Below are positions 34,393 through 46,077 of a DNA stretch of 64,000 nt, one piece after another. How positions within the stretch are numbered: position 1 is the first letter of the stretch; every line of letters begins with the position of its first letter. The translations under genes and the position numbers were made by a program. Location: contig OZ022257.1 of NCBI GenBank assembly GCA_963978905.1, positions 21,223,664-21,287,663 on the forward strand, in the 5' to 3' direction. Below the pieces are notes generated by a model. The model was not told where the DNA came from. It was given only the letters and a program-made list of their open reading frames with translations, and ran no database searches. The DNA is from Trichostrongylus colubriformis. Lineage: Eukaryota; Nematoda; Chromadorea; Rhabditida; Trichostrongylidae.

Positions 34393-35789
34393 GAGAAGTT
34401 GTCATTGTGGGTTGCGATTGAATCAGAATCGGTGAACAAGGCGGTAATGCTGAAGCACATCGCTGGCGCTGCTCCTAAGCGCCAACGAACCGGCCGTTCA
34501 TTATAGTGTCACTCGCTATGGCTCGGAGATCATATCTGTGGCTTATCGTAGCACATATATCTGTACTGTGACGTTTTTCTCTATAGAGCAACAAAAACCT
34601 GCAGCTGCTTTTTTGTTCACAGACGTCGCGTTTAATGGCGGTTTTTCAGTTCGCTCAGCCCTCTATTGCGAGTTCCTCTTGAATCATTACAAAATGCACT
34701 TTCCTACAGGCGCTACAGAGAGCCGGTCTGAACGTTTAGTTGAATACACGGTTTGGCATACCCGTTATTACTTCTGAATGCGCAATTTGTCAATTTCTGC
34801 GTCAACTGTCGAGATTGTTTACGACAGACGTGTTATTTATTTGTATTCATATTTCACCCTTCCTTTAACTCATTCTCGTAAGCAGTACAAGTTGGCGAAG
34901 TGTTGCACTGCTGAACTCACCATGTTTTCCTGTTTCTATATCTCCTCCTTTTTCATTTGTTTTCTGAACCGTTACAGTGTATATGTGTAATCAAGTCGAC
35001 ATCAAGGCAGACGCACATGGCAGTTATCAGTTCTTTCTGGTGTGCGACATGCACTCTGGTTCCATTTAGATTAGTGCGATTGCAATTTTCATACATGCAC
35101 AAGTCACCTGAGGTAAAAACGATGACTTTAATTTTTCTAGATTGGTCTGACATCAAGTCACTAACTCGGAGTAGCTTCGATTCAAGACTCATTCCGCGTA
35201 CATTTAGGGAACAGCGCCAGTTGCCAAGACGGCTCTTTCCCTAATTTTGATACTAATGTCCCCGCAAAAGTAGTGCTAGTATTGATTGTTTCCAGTAAAA
35301 GTGCTGCGAATCCGCATTCCTAAGGGTTGTGGATGTAGTCGCATGCGTCATCGATTCGCACAATGGCTATATGAACTGGCCCATACGCTTCTGTTGCTGT
35401 ACAAAATAGCTTAGGAAAAGTGAAAACCGTGCAGGGTTGATGAACTTGATGGATTTGAGTGCGACTCTAAAGGCAGCAGCAGGGTCGTTTCAGTCGCTCT
35501 TGAAAAATCAAAACGGAAGAATTCAATAATGCAATGGCGAGAAAAAACAATGATTACCTAGAACTTAGAGGAAATGGTCCCGAATTCGAATTCACCCCAT
35601 TCATCTTTGTATGGACGAGTTTCGCACCGCGGTACGTCACAGAGTATTGATCGGAGCCATGCTGATCTGTGATAGCTGGCAGTGTACGCACGTAGTTGAT
35701 GATCTCGGTTGTGAGGGGTGGGTTGTAGCCTGCACAAGGAGAGTATGCTGCACAACATAAGGCTTTGGTAAAAAAAAACTTTGATTCTA

Positions 35790-36683
35790 CCGGGTGGGGC
35801 AAAATTACGGAAACCAAATTGATGCCACCCAAAGACCTTATTTCAGCTTGAACAAAAAAATAGTCATTACCGATTCACACCCCAGAAAAAGGGAACAGAC
35901 AGCGCTACTTTCTTTTCGAAACCATCTCCATTTACTTCGATGCAGGCTCAAAGACGCTCCGAGGAGGTAGTCTTCGTTGAACTCATCCCAAGCTTTCTCC
36001 AGCGTTTCCTTCAAGGAATTAGGGCTGCGGTGGGCTTTTGTGCATGCCTCAGACTCGAGGACACTCCATACAGAGAAATCGAGTGGGTTGAGGTCCGGTG
36101 AACTCGGAGACCATTCATCAAAGGCGATGAGATCTAGGAAATTTTCCTGCAGCGTTGGCCTCTCTTCCTTTTGCTGACGGCAGAAAGAAACTGTCCTTTT
36201 TCTTGCTTGTATGCCTTCAGTTTCAAGTGATCTTTCACAATCCTGCCCATCGATCACGTGGAAATCGACATTTCTTCGCCATCATCCGAACTGACCGCGC
36301 GGGTTTAGAGCGCAGACGATCGCGCAGCTTCTTGATGTTCGCCTTGATCGTGACAGAAGTCGGTCTCCCATGTCCTAGTCGGTCGGAAATGTTTCCTAAT
36401 TCTGTGAACCTTGCGATTGTTTTCGACACAAGACTTCTTGGCACCTTCAGACGACAGGAGATGTCAACCGCTCGCAATCCTTGAGCTGCAGGTCGATGAT
36501 GGAAGTCCGGTGAGGAGATGGCCTCATCATTTTTGATCGAAGAAGAAATTTTTGTGCTGTTAAGTAGAGAAGGTTGCACTGAATCGAATAAAAACAAGCA
36601 AGAGCTTTTCAAATCCGAAAAGCGCCTCAGGGATCAAAGTTCCGCGCCCGCGCCTGGTTTCCGTAATTTTGCACCACCCTGCA
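35790..36683 (-). mobile_element. internally deleted mariner-like transposon
   Basis: Terminal inverted repeats: GGGTGGGGCAAAATTACGG (35793 on) and the complement of GGTTTCCGTAATTTTGCACC (36656-36675), ending CACCCTG. TA flanks the left end; the right flank reads CA, consistent with a mutated TA. Both ends of a transposase gene lie inside on the minus strand (separate entry), but the central catalytic region is missing. At 0.9 kb it is shorter than the roughly 1.3 kb expected of a full element. Confidence 0.85.
35838..36612 (-). pseudogene. Tc1/mariner-type transposase remnant, frameshifted and deleted
   Basis: The upstream part (36612-36235) has a helix-turn-helix region with RAVDISCRLKVPRSLVSKTI and a linker GNISDRLGHGRPTSVT, typical of the DNA-binding half. 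The downstream part (36257-35838, another frame) has DEWSPSSPDLNPLDFSVW, the end of the DDE/DDD catalytic domain. Between them the first two catalytic acidic residues are gone. One frame change links the pieces. It is a non-functional passenger that may be cross-mobilised through its terminal repeats. Confidence 0.85.
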
Positions 36684-36926
36684 TAAAAGATTATTCAAAC
36701 CTGGATGCGCATAAGTGTCTGATACAGTTCGATATGTTTTAAACATTGAGGACCCAAAAAACACAAAAAGGTCGTTGTAATGCTTTACTGCTTAACGGAC
36801 TTTCCTCCATGATCACGAATCCCTGTAGCCTTTACCGATTTTGCAGGATTTTGTGGAATTTTGATCCGGCCGTCGTTTTGTCACATGCTCACATGCGAAC
36901 ATTACAAAATTTTCCTACACTTAAGA

Positions 36927-37100
36927 CAGCGCTCGTACTCTGCGGTGCCAGCGGCGAGGCGTGGCTGCATGTCTCTGCGTCTCCGCCTGTGCCACCCTGC
37001 CTCGCTGCCTGCATCGTCTCTGCACCTCCCCCGTGCCACTCTGCCTCGCTGCCTGTGAACGCAGCCACGTGCTGCAGGCGCTGAGTATGAACGCACTCTC
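36927..37100. mobile_element. GC-rich foldback element, diverged copy
   Basis: Shares GAGGCGTGGCTGC, GTCTCTGCGTCTCCGCC, CACCCTGCCTCGCTGCCTGC and CTCTGCACCTCCCCCGTG with copies A and B. Its ends (AGCGCTCGTACTCTGCGG ... GAGTATGAACGCACTC) are degraded. Confidence 0.7.
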
Positions 37101-38006
37101 AAGCGTTCTTATAGCTTCGAGATGAAGTTAGCGTCAATTGCTAAATTTTTGTAGGCGAATCACCTTCGAGAGGCCCGTTAAAAAAATAACTGCGAAAGTA
37201 ACAAGTGCAAAATAGAATATATGGAGTCTTCGAAGAAAGCTTGCGAACAGAAATAGGTCTTGTGTTAGCTGGCGCTATGGTACCACAGTACGATACAGGG
37301 CTGTTCGGTGTGCTATCCAGTCGTCGATTGCTCAATTTCGATTCCATCACCACCAGCTTGTCGTGAGATCTTTCGAATTTCAACGCATACCATAGGAGAT
37401 CATCTCGAACTAATCAATAGGTCCTTTACGGAGTCTAGCAGGCTGTGTTAGGTTATATAAAGAGTTCGTTCGGCGTTTTATTCTGTGTTTAACAACATAC
37501 TCTTCATCTTTCGAGAGAAGTTTCATATATAAGCGACAGAGCTTCGTCTGGTTTGGGTAGCCATATTATTGGTTTTTTGAATCATTTGACTGTTTGTTAT
37601 TTTTGAGACATAACAGGGGAGTACTCAGGTGCTTGTGGCTGAAGTGCAGATTTTTCCATCTTCGAAGAAGAATGATTCAAAAAATTAACAACAAGTTTTA
37701 TAGAGAAAGAAACGCACAAACGAACACTCATATAACTTTGCTGGGAAAGAAAGGAAGTGTTTTGAAACACAGTGAATAAAAAACCGAACGAGCTTATTGC
37801 ACATCCTAATATGACTTCGACATTTCCAGTGTTTTCCAACTACTTATCGGTGCATAGCTTTACATTACGATTTCATATTGGGTATAATATCTGGTCGTCT
37901 TAGGCCTTGACAATTATACATTCCTGACAGCAGCCTCTCCTGGCTGGATTCGTTTGATCGATTGAAAATTGGAGGGCCAGGAAACCATTGGAATTTAGAA
38001 AAGATT

Positions 38007-38370
38007 ATCTGTGGCGAGACTCGTATTAAAAGCCGCACTCCAGAGACTTTTTTTGCGATCCCCCTACGCTGATATTCACGCTGCCTCCCGTTCTCTGGCG
38101 AGCTGCTTCGAAGTTTTCACAACGTCCGCGTCTGACTGACGCTTCTCACCCATCGCATCCATTCTTATCGGCTAACGGTGGAGGGAGGGGCGATGGAGGA
38201 AGAGGGGGAGGAGGGGCAAAAGAAGTCAAGTGAGAAAGAGGGTTTTCGTGTTCGTACCTCTTGCCTTTTTGACTGCTTCATCCCGTTTTTACTCTACTGT
38301 GGTGCTACTGAGCAAATCGAGTTTCACATTCTACAAATACTCCATAATCTGCCACAATTATCTTAACCGT
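38007..38370 (+). repeat. three-copy dispersed repeat, copy 1
   Basis: Shares with 45353-45705 the left landmark CTGTGGCGAGACTCG(t/c)ATT and the right landmarks TCTACTGT...GAGCA...TTC, ATCCATAATCTGCCA(c/a)AATTA and GTGTCT. A shorter copy is at 52612-52765. The inner sequence differs. The orientation given is arbitrary. Confidence 0.6.
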
Positions 38371-39545
38371 GTCTCCAGTGCATGTATAACAAATAGTAAT
38401 CGTAAGGGATGAGTCACGGTTACGGTAGAACTATCTCACCCGAGTGTGTACCTTAGTATCAGAATGTCGCGTCACCCCGTGCGGCGCGCTAGTTGACTGC
38501 TCTGAGTGAGATTCGCATACAATTGCTCAAGAAAGGCGGTGATCACATTTACTCCTATTCTTATTCATTTCGTCTCATAGTGAGCTCGTTTCCAAACTGT
38601 TTCCATTTCAGAAGACATAATTCAGTTGGATTCAGTTCAGCCTGCATGTTTTAAGCTCATCCATGATTGATGATACATAGTATGTATTCATTCCATTTCC
38701 TCGCTATGTCATCATATCAGCACGAGGATATTAGAAAATGGATAAGCTCACATTTTACCTCAGCCTAGGCAGAAGGATCTGTGAGGGGAGCAAAACCATC
38801 TACAGTTCATTTCACAGCGCTAGATAGGGCGAGGCGTACGCACTTGGGTGAGAATGTATCAAACTCTTTCATCCCGCCGCACACTCTCACACACTCCACT
38901 CAGGCCACACCCTATCAAGCGCTCCGAATCGAACTGTACATTGCAATAACGGATTTTTACAATACGGAAAAAGAGATTCACTCATCTCCAATCTGCCCCT
39001 AAATCTAGCTGTGGGAACGCCCAGAACGCACTGCGTCGAAGTTTGATTAGGTACAAAATATATAATTTACACTATAGTACGGCATATAAAGCAATAACAG
39101 TTCGAGCGAGCAATAATGATGCACAAAAGGATGAAGCAGCGCATAGAAAGTAGAATGAATGCTTGCAAATGCTATCATCAACCAGTGCTAATGGGGTGTG
39201 TGCAGATATGACGGAAAATCGCTTCGCGGCGTTTAATTTCGGGCGCCATCACTACGACTTGCGAATCGATTGCTCTTGGGAGCCCGGCAGAGCGTGGCTG
39301 CGTCGCCTCTGCGCTTCCATCCATGCCACATTGCCTCGCTTGAAGGCTGCCATGCCCTGCCACTGGCACTCGCACCCGCCGCGCCGCTCACCGCGGGCGG
39401 TCACGCGATTTTCCGCCGTATCTGCACGCAGCCGTGCTAAGATAGTTGGGAGCCTTTCATCGTCGCGCTGTTGTCCCTCACTCGAAACCGTTACAACCAT
39501 TAGTTTGTGCACTAAAGAGTACATTTCACCCAAGTTTCAACTGAC

Positions 39546-39655
39546 GGGGAAGGCTTCCTCCTAAACTAAGGCTCAGGCTGAAAACCTGAGCAAAAATAGC
39601 GTCGGACGGCGAGCACAGTGGATGGCCAGCCCCCAACCACATTGGCACCCATCTA
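39546..39655. repeat. dispersed repeat, copy (see 12410-12660)
   Basis: Contains AAGGCTCAGGCTGAAAACC, GCGTCGGACGGCGAGC and AACCACATTGGCACCCATC, in the same order as at 12536-12655 and 16912-17010. Confidence 0.5.
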
Positions 39656-40189
39656 CCTGTTGTGAACTGCAAACATTCAAACTGGACTAATTTCAACCAA
39701 ATTCTGTTTGAAATGGAAAAGTATGCAAGCAAGCTCAATGTATCGACGAAATGGATAAAAATAAGCCCAGATACGGTCTGCCCTTCTACACAATTGCACG
39801 CGATTCCAATAGCGAGTCGCAACGCGAAATCCAGAGATAAGGGCACCTCCTCACCCTGGTTATCGATACAGACCTCAACTGAGAGGGATAGAGCATCCCA
39901 ACAAACAAGAAATTCTGTCGCCTTTTGACGCTGCAATTACTGGGAGATTCGTCCTTTATGCTCACAAATTGCAATTAGTCAATGGGGATCTAACGACTTG
40001 CAGTAGTTCCTGTGGGGTACAACCGCTCAATGAGTAATTTTAACATAAACGTCATCCAAATCGTGTAGGTGAAGGCAGAGGGTTGGGAGGTCTCTCCCAT
40101 CTGTTATTACTGCGAACATACTTTCCTGCACGCGACATCAGTGGAGTACCACGGAATCAAGCAGATCTATGACGTGTAGCGTTCATATA

Positions 40190-40696
40190 CAGTAGCGCTC
40201 AAAAGTCTTCGGCCAAAACTCTTTTGTCATAACTTTTTTTCTATTTGATCAAATTTGACAAAATTTTGATATGTGATGCCTGAACCTATTGCCAACATTT
40301 CCTTCTACTTGAGTGCCGCTTGACACTTTTCATGGTTTTTCACAAGAATTTACTACAAGACCACCCAAAAAAAGTAGAAGGCTTGGTCAAGGGAAACGGC
40401 TCTCTTTACAAAAACAAAACGAGCTAGCCTCAGAGAACATTAATATATTGTAGAAAGACCACGATTTTTGATGACAGCGGCACAGCGGGACGGCATAGCG
40501 ATGGCATGCCAAAATTAAAAAATTTCATATAATCACGTAACCTACACCGTTGAGCGCCAAAATAGTATATTAAGTATGCAGTGTCTCCAAGTACAACATA
40601 CTAAAATTTCTCTTAGATCGGTGCAGTTGCAAAAAAGTTACAAGTGAAAAACCCCAAGTGAAAGACCATTTCGCCGAAGACTTTTGAGCGCTACTG
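40190..40696. mobile_element. Tc1/mariner-type miniature element with TA duplication
   Basis: Terminal inverted repeats of about 24 bp: CAGTAGCGCTCAAAAGTCTT at the left, its exact complement at the right, both followed by CGGC. TA flanks each end (40188-40189, 40697-40698). It is 507 bp with no transposase motif. CAGT ends and TA duplications are typical of the Tc1 group. Confidence 0.85.
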
Positions 40697-40698
40697 TA

Positions 40699-43600
40699 TA
40701 TCGGCTTTTACTTGGGAGTATCATTTGCGACTTCACAGAGTTTTGTCCAATTCTCTCGACCACTTTTCCGCACTTTGCACCTTTGTGATATACTGTGTCA
40801 ATTTCTTTAAAACTTCTCATTTGAGCACTTAAATGTCGAGATAGGCCTCTCTCAAGTCTTCCATGAAGGAACCGGCTTTCCTCATGAGGCGGATTCGGTT
40901 ATGCAGTTCATCTCTGACCAGGAAGAATGATGGTGTTTCTTGGCGAATTCACCATTAAAACCTCGCCGGCAGGAGCCGTTTTCCTATGACACTGCTGTGC
41001 TAACGAGCTTCGAAATGAATGCACGTGAAGATATGTAGAAGTCGCTCTCATATCTCTCTCAGATATGCATGGAGATTTCCTCAGTTCACTTTGTTCATCA
41101 TGCCTCATAGCTTCGCTACGTAGCCATGAAGATAGCTTTTGAGTGAGTTATTGAGCCTTCTCAACCCTTCCCGTTCCTAACTAATCGGGTCTAACAGTTT
41201 TGTAGATGCTATGTAAAGCTTCACGCCCGACATCTCCTCCAGATCCGCATTTGAATACCTTGTGCTTTTGGAGCTCTACAATATTACTCCGATTACCATG
41301 CACGTACCAGGTGGCTGGCGCACACTAGCAGACTACTGCCCATAACACCATGCATCAGTGTCGATTGGGATTGCTCTTTCCTGTAAATTATACCCAGTAC
41401 TCATCACAACTGTAGCAAACATCACCACTTATCATCTCTAGCACGTGGTTCCATGGATTTTCACCTATGTGGCCCTATACACCCGTTTGGGTTTTCCACT
41501 ACCCATTGCCAGTTCCTCACCCAAAAATCGATGACATTGGTTATTATCGATCGATAGATGGTGAATTTATGTTCATCTATTGGTGTGGTCCAATACTCGT
41601 TTCCTTCCCCTTATATATGGTGAAATTTTCCCAGTCTACATACACGTATGCATGTCATTGTGAAGAAAATTACCAGTTTAGGCTCCGCCGGCGCAAGCCC
41701 ATTTCCTTTGAGCATCATTTGCCTCTCACTTTCATTCATCCTTTTCAAGTGACCAGATTTTCGAAATCACACTACAAATTTTTGTTTCGAGCCCCGTCCG
41801 TCGCTGGGATTAAGCTTCCTATCATGGCGCTAATTCCTACTGGCCACCATCACTTCTCTCCCGATCTCAAAATCACTCTGGGAAATTGGCAATTTTAGGG
41901 TGGGCACCACCTGACCAATCATCAAGCGAGCTTGGTTAATGATCTCCAGCGATAATTTCCTGGCATCTATGCTACGTTGAAATCGAATCAAGAATATTGT
42001 AAGCATCGCTCACTCAGCGTACGCTACGCCCACTGCGCGCGAGCCTCCCTCATGTCTTTAAAGAACTCATGGTTTACCTGAATCCCCTCTTTCCCATGTC
42101 TGGACCATTTTGGAACTTAACTAACATTTTTTGGTGCGAGGACCGAACATTTCAGTGCACGCCAAGCCCACGGCGGAAGGGCCTTAACTTGGTTCATATG
42201 TGCTCTTTACTTCTTGTTCCATATCCTATGACTCCCAAACTTGTCCCTCCTGCACAGGTTGTTTTTCATGTAATGCCTAACTTGGTGACAGACGAAGAGA
42301 CTGACGTACAGACAATCAGACGAAGCGTTTTATAATTAGTAGGGGCTACGGACGCAGTGTGCTGTAGGGGAAGGGAGATTTTGTGAGTTTGTACGAATTA
42401 CACTTTCTGTTGCAACAATTTGAATTTGGGACAAACGTACGTAGAAGGGTAGAGGGAGCTCCAGTGAGCGAGATGAAGGGGTCTCATATACGCGCTTGCA
42501 ATCATCATGGGTGGTGTATCTAAATCTTACGAAAAAGTACGTGTAGTTCATCTGTGATAAGCAAAAGCCATCCGAATGCCAAGATCATCTCGAAGATCCG
42601 AGCTTTTGCGTGCACTTTACGAGGATAATAAGTGATAACGTCGAGTTTTATGCGAATAGTCAGAAGAAACTTATTGTAGCGCCTCCCTTCTTCGCTTTAC
42701 CCTCGCACCATTTATAGCGTTGCGAGCCGTTTCATTCGCTTTTTCTTCACATTTGCACAACAGCTGTAACTGACACGACAACCACCTGACACCTGGGCGT
42801 CGTGGATTCAAAGTACATTTCACGATCAGTCTCAGGTGGTGTAGGTAGATGCATAGGGCAACAATCAGAGTTTGTCACCTTTTGTGAATGGGTTACAAGG
42901 GCTCTATCTCACACAAGGCTCAAATGGTGCGACAAAGTCTGCCAGTGGATATTGTAAGCCTCCAAGCCTTATTCTTTCTGCTTTGCTCCCTCTCCTCCCT
43001 TCCACGTTTTTTTAGTTTCCGCGCAATTTTGAAAATCTCTCATTTTGTTCTATGGGGTGATTGTTCTCTATCGGCAGGCTATTAGCTTCTTCAACTGTGC
43101 TTTGAGTGCAAGATCCCACACAGTAATATCATGGAATCTGCTTTCGAGGATGAGTGTGACCACATTTCGCTGTCCGCTTGTTATCTAGATGTGCTTTGTT
43201 CGACTATTCGGTACGGTGATGTAATCCCCACAGTGTTGCTGCTTTGTTCGGCTTGGACAAGCTGTTTTCCGATTTCACCTATTCATTCAATTAATTTTTT
43301 ATCGCTTATGCGCCCTCGAAAATTCATCGAGCAGTAGAAAAATAATGCGCGATAACATCTTGTTCATCTTGACCTACAGTATGAACAAAGTTTTCTCTAC
43401 ACAGCAGAGTAGAATTTATTGTAAGGATCCTACTTTATAAAATCGGCTAAGTGTGTCTCTTGGTAGGTGTTTGTGTGTGTATGTATGTGTGTGTGGATGT
43501 CCGTTTCCGGAAATTCATATTTCGCGTCGCAACAAAGGTGGGATCCTGAATTTCACAAAAATATGATCGAAGTAAGCCGAAAGACAAGTATATTACTAAA

Positions 43601-44413
43601 TCTGGATGTCGAAAATTCGCGTAAGGATGAATACGGCTGTCTTAATCCTTGAAAAATAGTGCCGTTCCCGGTGCCATAGCAGTCGGTAAAAATCACGCGG
43701 TTGACCGCAGTGAGTTTCTTGGCGAAAGTGTGTGCGGCTGCAAAGGCATATCAGGGCAATCAAAGGAGTTGAAGGAATGATTTTCTTATTGTCCGTTCCT
43801 CTCTTCATGGTTTCGGATAACAGTGTGCCGCTTAGTGTGGGCCTTGCTGCCCTGTTGTTGTGATCGTAAACCTAATCAGCTCCTCCACTAATCTCCAGGT
43901 ACTAATGGGAATCCAGTTTCAGGGATATCCGAATGTGAAATGAGGGATTAGGTTGCATGTTGTTCACTATTGTTTCCCGACACAGAACTATGGTTGTCAT
44001 GTCATCGCCGCATGACTCTGTCCCGACCACCCATGATACCGCAGAAAAGATATCGACAATAAATCATGTCCACAGGTGTGAAACTGGTTTAGAGGCACCG
44101 TGATAGTCCATAGTCGAGGCATGCATGCCTTTTAGGGATCGAGCACGGAAAAATGAGTTTCTCAAGAAGATACAGCTCTTCAAATAATGACCGACGGGAC
44201 GGGGTCTCAGAATAAATGCCCGTTCTGTCGTCCACAGAAGACACATCATTGGAACAAAAAGCTCCGCCCTTCTTAGGCTCAGGCTAAAATCCATGAGCAT
44301 CTGTCTCATCTGCTTTAGCCCCCGTGATCGCGTGATTAAAGCCTGCTCTCTGAAGCTAAATCATTTCACGCCGTCTTTGTTGAGTCTTATAGCGATAAAC
44401 CTAAAACACGACG
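40699..44413. other. gene-poor stretch, no recognised gene
   Basis: The 143-codon ORF at 41467-41898 (+) was read closely: no domain, no splice partners and skewed composition, so it is probably chance. A short TG-rich microsatellite lies at 43467-43496. Nothing else with clear structure was seen. Confidence 0.45.
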
Positions 44414-44416
44414 TAA

Positions 44417-44655
44417 GGCCGCGGTCATACTTTGCGTTGTCTGCGGCAGGGCGTGGCCGCGTATCTTGCGTCTTCACACTGCCTCGTTGCCTGCGTCATC
44501 TCTGCACCTCCCCCGTGCCACTCTCTCTCTCGCTGCCTGTGAGAGAGAGAGTGGCACGGGGGAGGTGCAGAGATGACGCAGGCAACGAGGCAATGTGGAG
44601 ACGCAAGATACGCGGCCACGCCCTGCCGCAGACAACGCAAAGTATGACCGCGGCC
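44417..44655. mobile_element. GC-rich foldback miniature element, intact copy B
   Basis: A 239-bp near-perfect palindrome, GGCCGCGGTCATACTTTGCG ... CCGCGGCC, flanked by TAA at 44414-44416 and 44656-44658. It is almost identical to copy A (15085-15317), differing mainly in the CT/GA-rich apex and a few bases near the ends. No coding capacity. Confidence 0.85.
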
Positions 44656-45352
44656 TAAGCTACTGGCGCCCTTAGCATGCATCTATGGAGTCGCCACTGG
44701 ACGCAAAGGAATTTTTTCTCAGTGGCACACGCATCAAAACGAACCATGCGTTCCTCAGTCCGATCATTTCAAGTCCGATTCAGTTTTCGAGATCGTGAGA
44801 TTTCAAGATATGGGTAGACACTGAGAATAAGAGCCACTGACTCGTCACACCATAATCGATTCAAGAACAGTTCATCAGCATAATAGCCTCTTCCCCATTT
44901 GTTTCAATACGCATTTTCCACAGTAGAAAATTTCACAGACTACCTTCTTAAGCATGAAACGGTAGTGAATCTGATGAAGACTTTACGAGATGGAGGGTGA
45001 GGCGTCACGATATTAGCAGTTACTTTTGAAAAATGTCGTTGTATGTAATGGGACGCTCAAAGGAGTCATATAGAACGGGTAGCCGAACTAGAAGACGAGA
45101 AATTACAGGAGCTACCGATATTCAGTATACTTTTACTTTCCACATGACCAAGAGAATCGTTACCGTTAAGGTGAAGGGTAGAAGAATGTTGCGTATGAGA
45201 TAAATACACGCCGGTAGGAGAATTCCGTCAATGTAAAGGAAGAGTAGCAGGCGTACTATATAAATATGTGAGGTATGTAAATGTCAACAGCCACTGGGGG
45301 TGAGATAATGAGAACTGGGTTGGCTGAAATAAACGACTGAGTTCAAAAGAAA

Positions 45353-45705
45353 TTACCTGTGGCGAGACTCGCATTGAAATTTGCGGCTCGGGTCTTGATT
45401 GCGGCATCGTTTCCATGCAGTTCGGGTTGTGCGGTTGCCGAATTGCGAGCTACTGCGAGGGCGTGGCAACGTTCTTGTTTCGCCTATCGCCGTCTGCATC
45501 TGCTACTTGGCGGCTAGTGATTCAGAGGGCTTCAGTGATGGAGTTTTGAGGGGATCCTTGCCGCCAATCTGCATCACGCCGCTTTATTTCTCAAGCTTTC
45601 GACCGTTTGGTTCGCTCTTTCTCTACTGTTGTTGAGCACCTCAAAATTCGTATGCGACAGTTAATCCATAATCTGCCAAAATTACCCATAACGGTGTCTT
45701 TAGGA
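45353..45705 (+). repeat. three-copy dispersed repeat, copy 2
   Basis: Begins ACCTGTGGCGAGACTCGCATT and ends with ATCCATAATCTGCCAAAATTA and GGTGTCTTTAGG, matching 38007-38370 at both ends. Confidence 0.6.
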
Positions 45706-46077
45706 AAGATGAAACGGTTTGAAATGCTTGCACATCTTCTATGATACGTTTACCGCGGTGTTAGGCATAACTGGTGTAACAGTGCACAATACACCTGTCT
45801 CGGTACTGTTGTTGCTACCCTTTCTTCACTCGACCCTAAACAGTATAAAACCCTCATTTAATGTGTTTCCAATGGTCACTTGGCTTTTTTACTGACAGTA
45901 TATCAATAATCTCCCTTCAGCTGTCGAGCCCAAATTCACACCTTGATATCAATAAGCATGTATAGCAAACCTCAGATGTACTCTCAATTCACAAAAGTGC
46001 TTAGTTCGGCGCAAGAGGAGCAGAGTTCACATGAGCCTTCCAGAAGGGAGTGATAGCTATAGTGTAGCCTTATGTTG

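Larger units (their letters stand above)
25897..35787. other. gene-poor repeat-rich stretch
   Basis: No exon with recognisable motifs was found. The longest ORF (157 codons, 26947-27420, minus) has no domain I know. Contents I can name: a SINE-like repeat (28110-28345), a decayed foldback copy (28520-28670) joined to a repeat shared with 51.5 kb (28675-28855), a short hairpin (34335-34392) and a foldback copy (33352-33533). Sequence between these shows no clear structure. Confidence 0.5.
36684..40189. other. gene-poor stretch with dispersed repeats
   Basis: No gene seen. It contains foldback copies at 36927-37100 and, faintly, 39280-39400; the first copy of a three-copy dispersed repeat (38007-38370); and a copy of the repeat described at 12410-12660 (39546-39655). 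ORFs at 39163-39564 (+) and 39526-39936 (-) overlap these repeats and carry no domain. Confidence 0.5.

Noticed and set aside
35838..36612. Functional transposase gene
   Set aside because: Two frames and loss of the central catalytic region show a remnant.
41467..41898. 143-codon ORF on the + strand
   Set aside because: No recognised motif, aromatic-rich composition typical of a chance frame, and no splice partners.
43467..43496. TG-rich tract as a regulatory element
   Set aside because: Simple microsatellite; nothing ties it to a gene.
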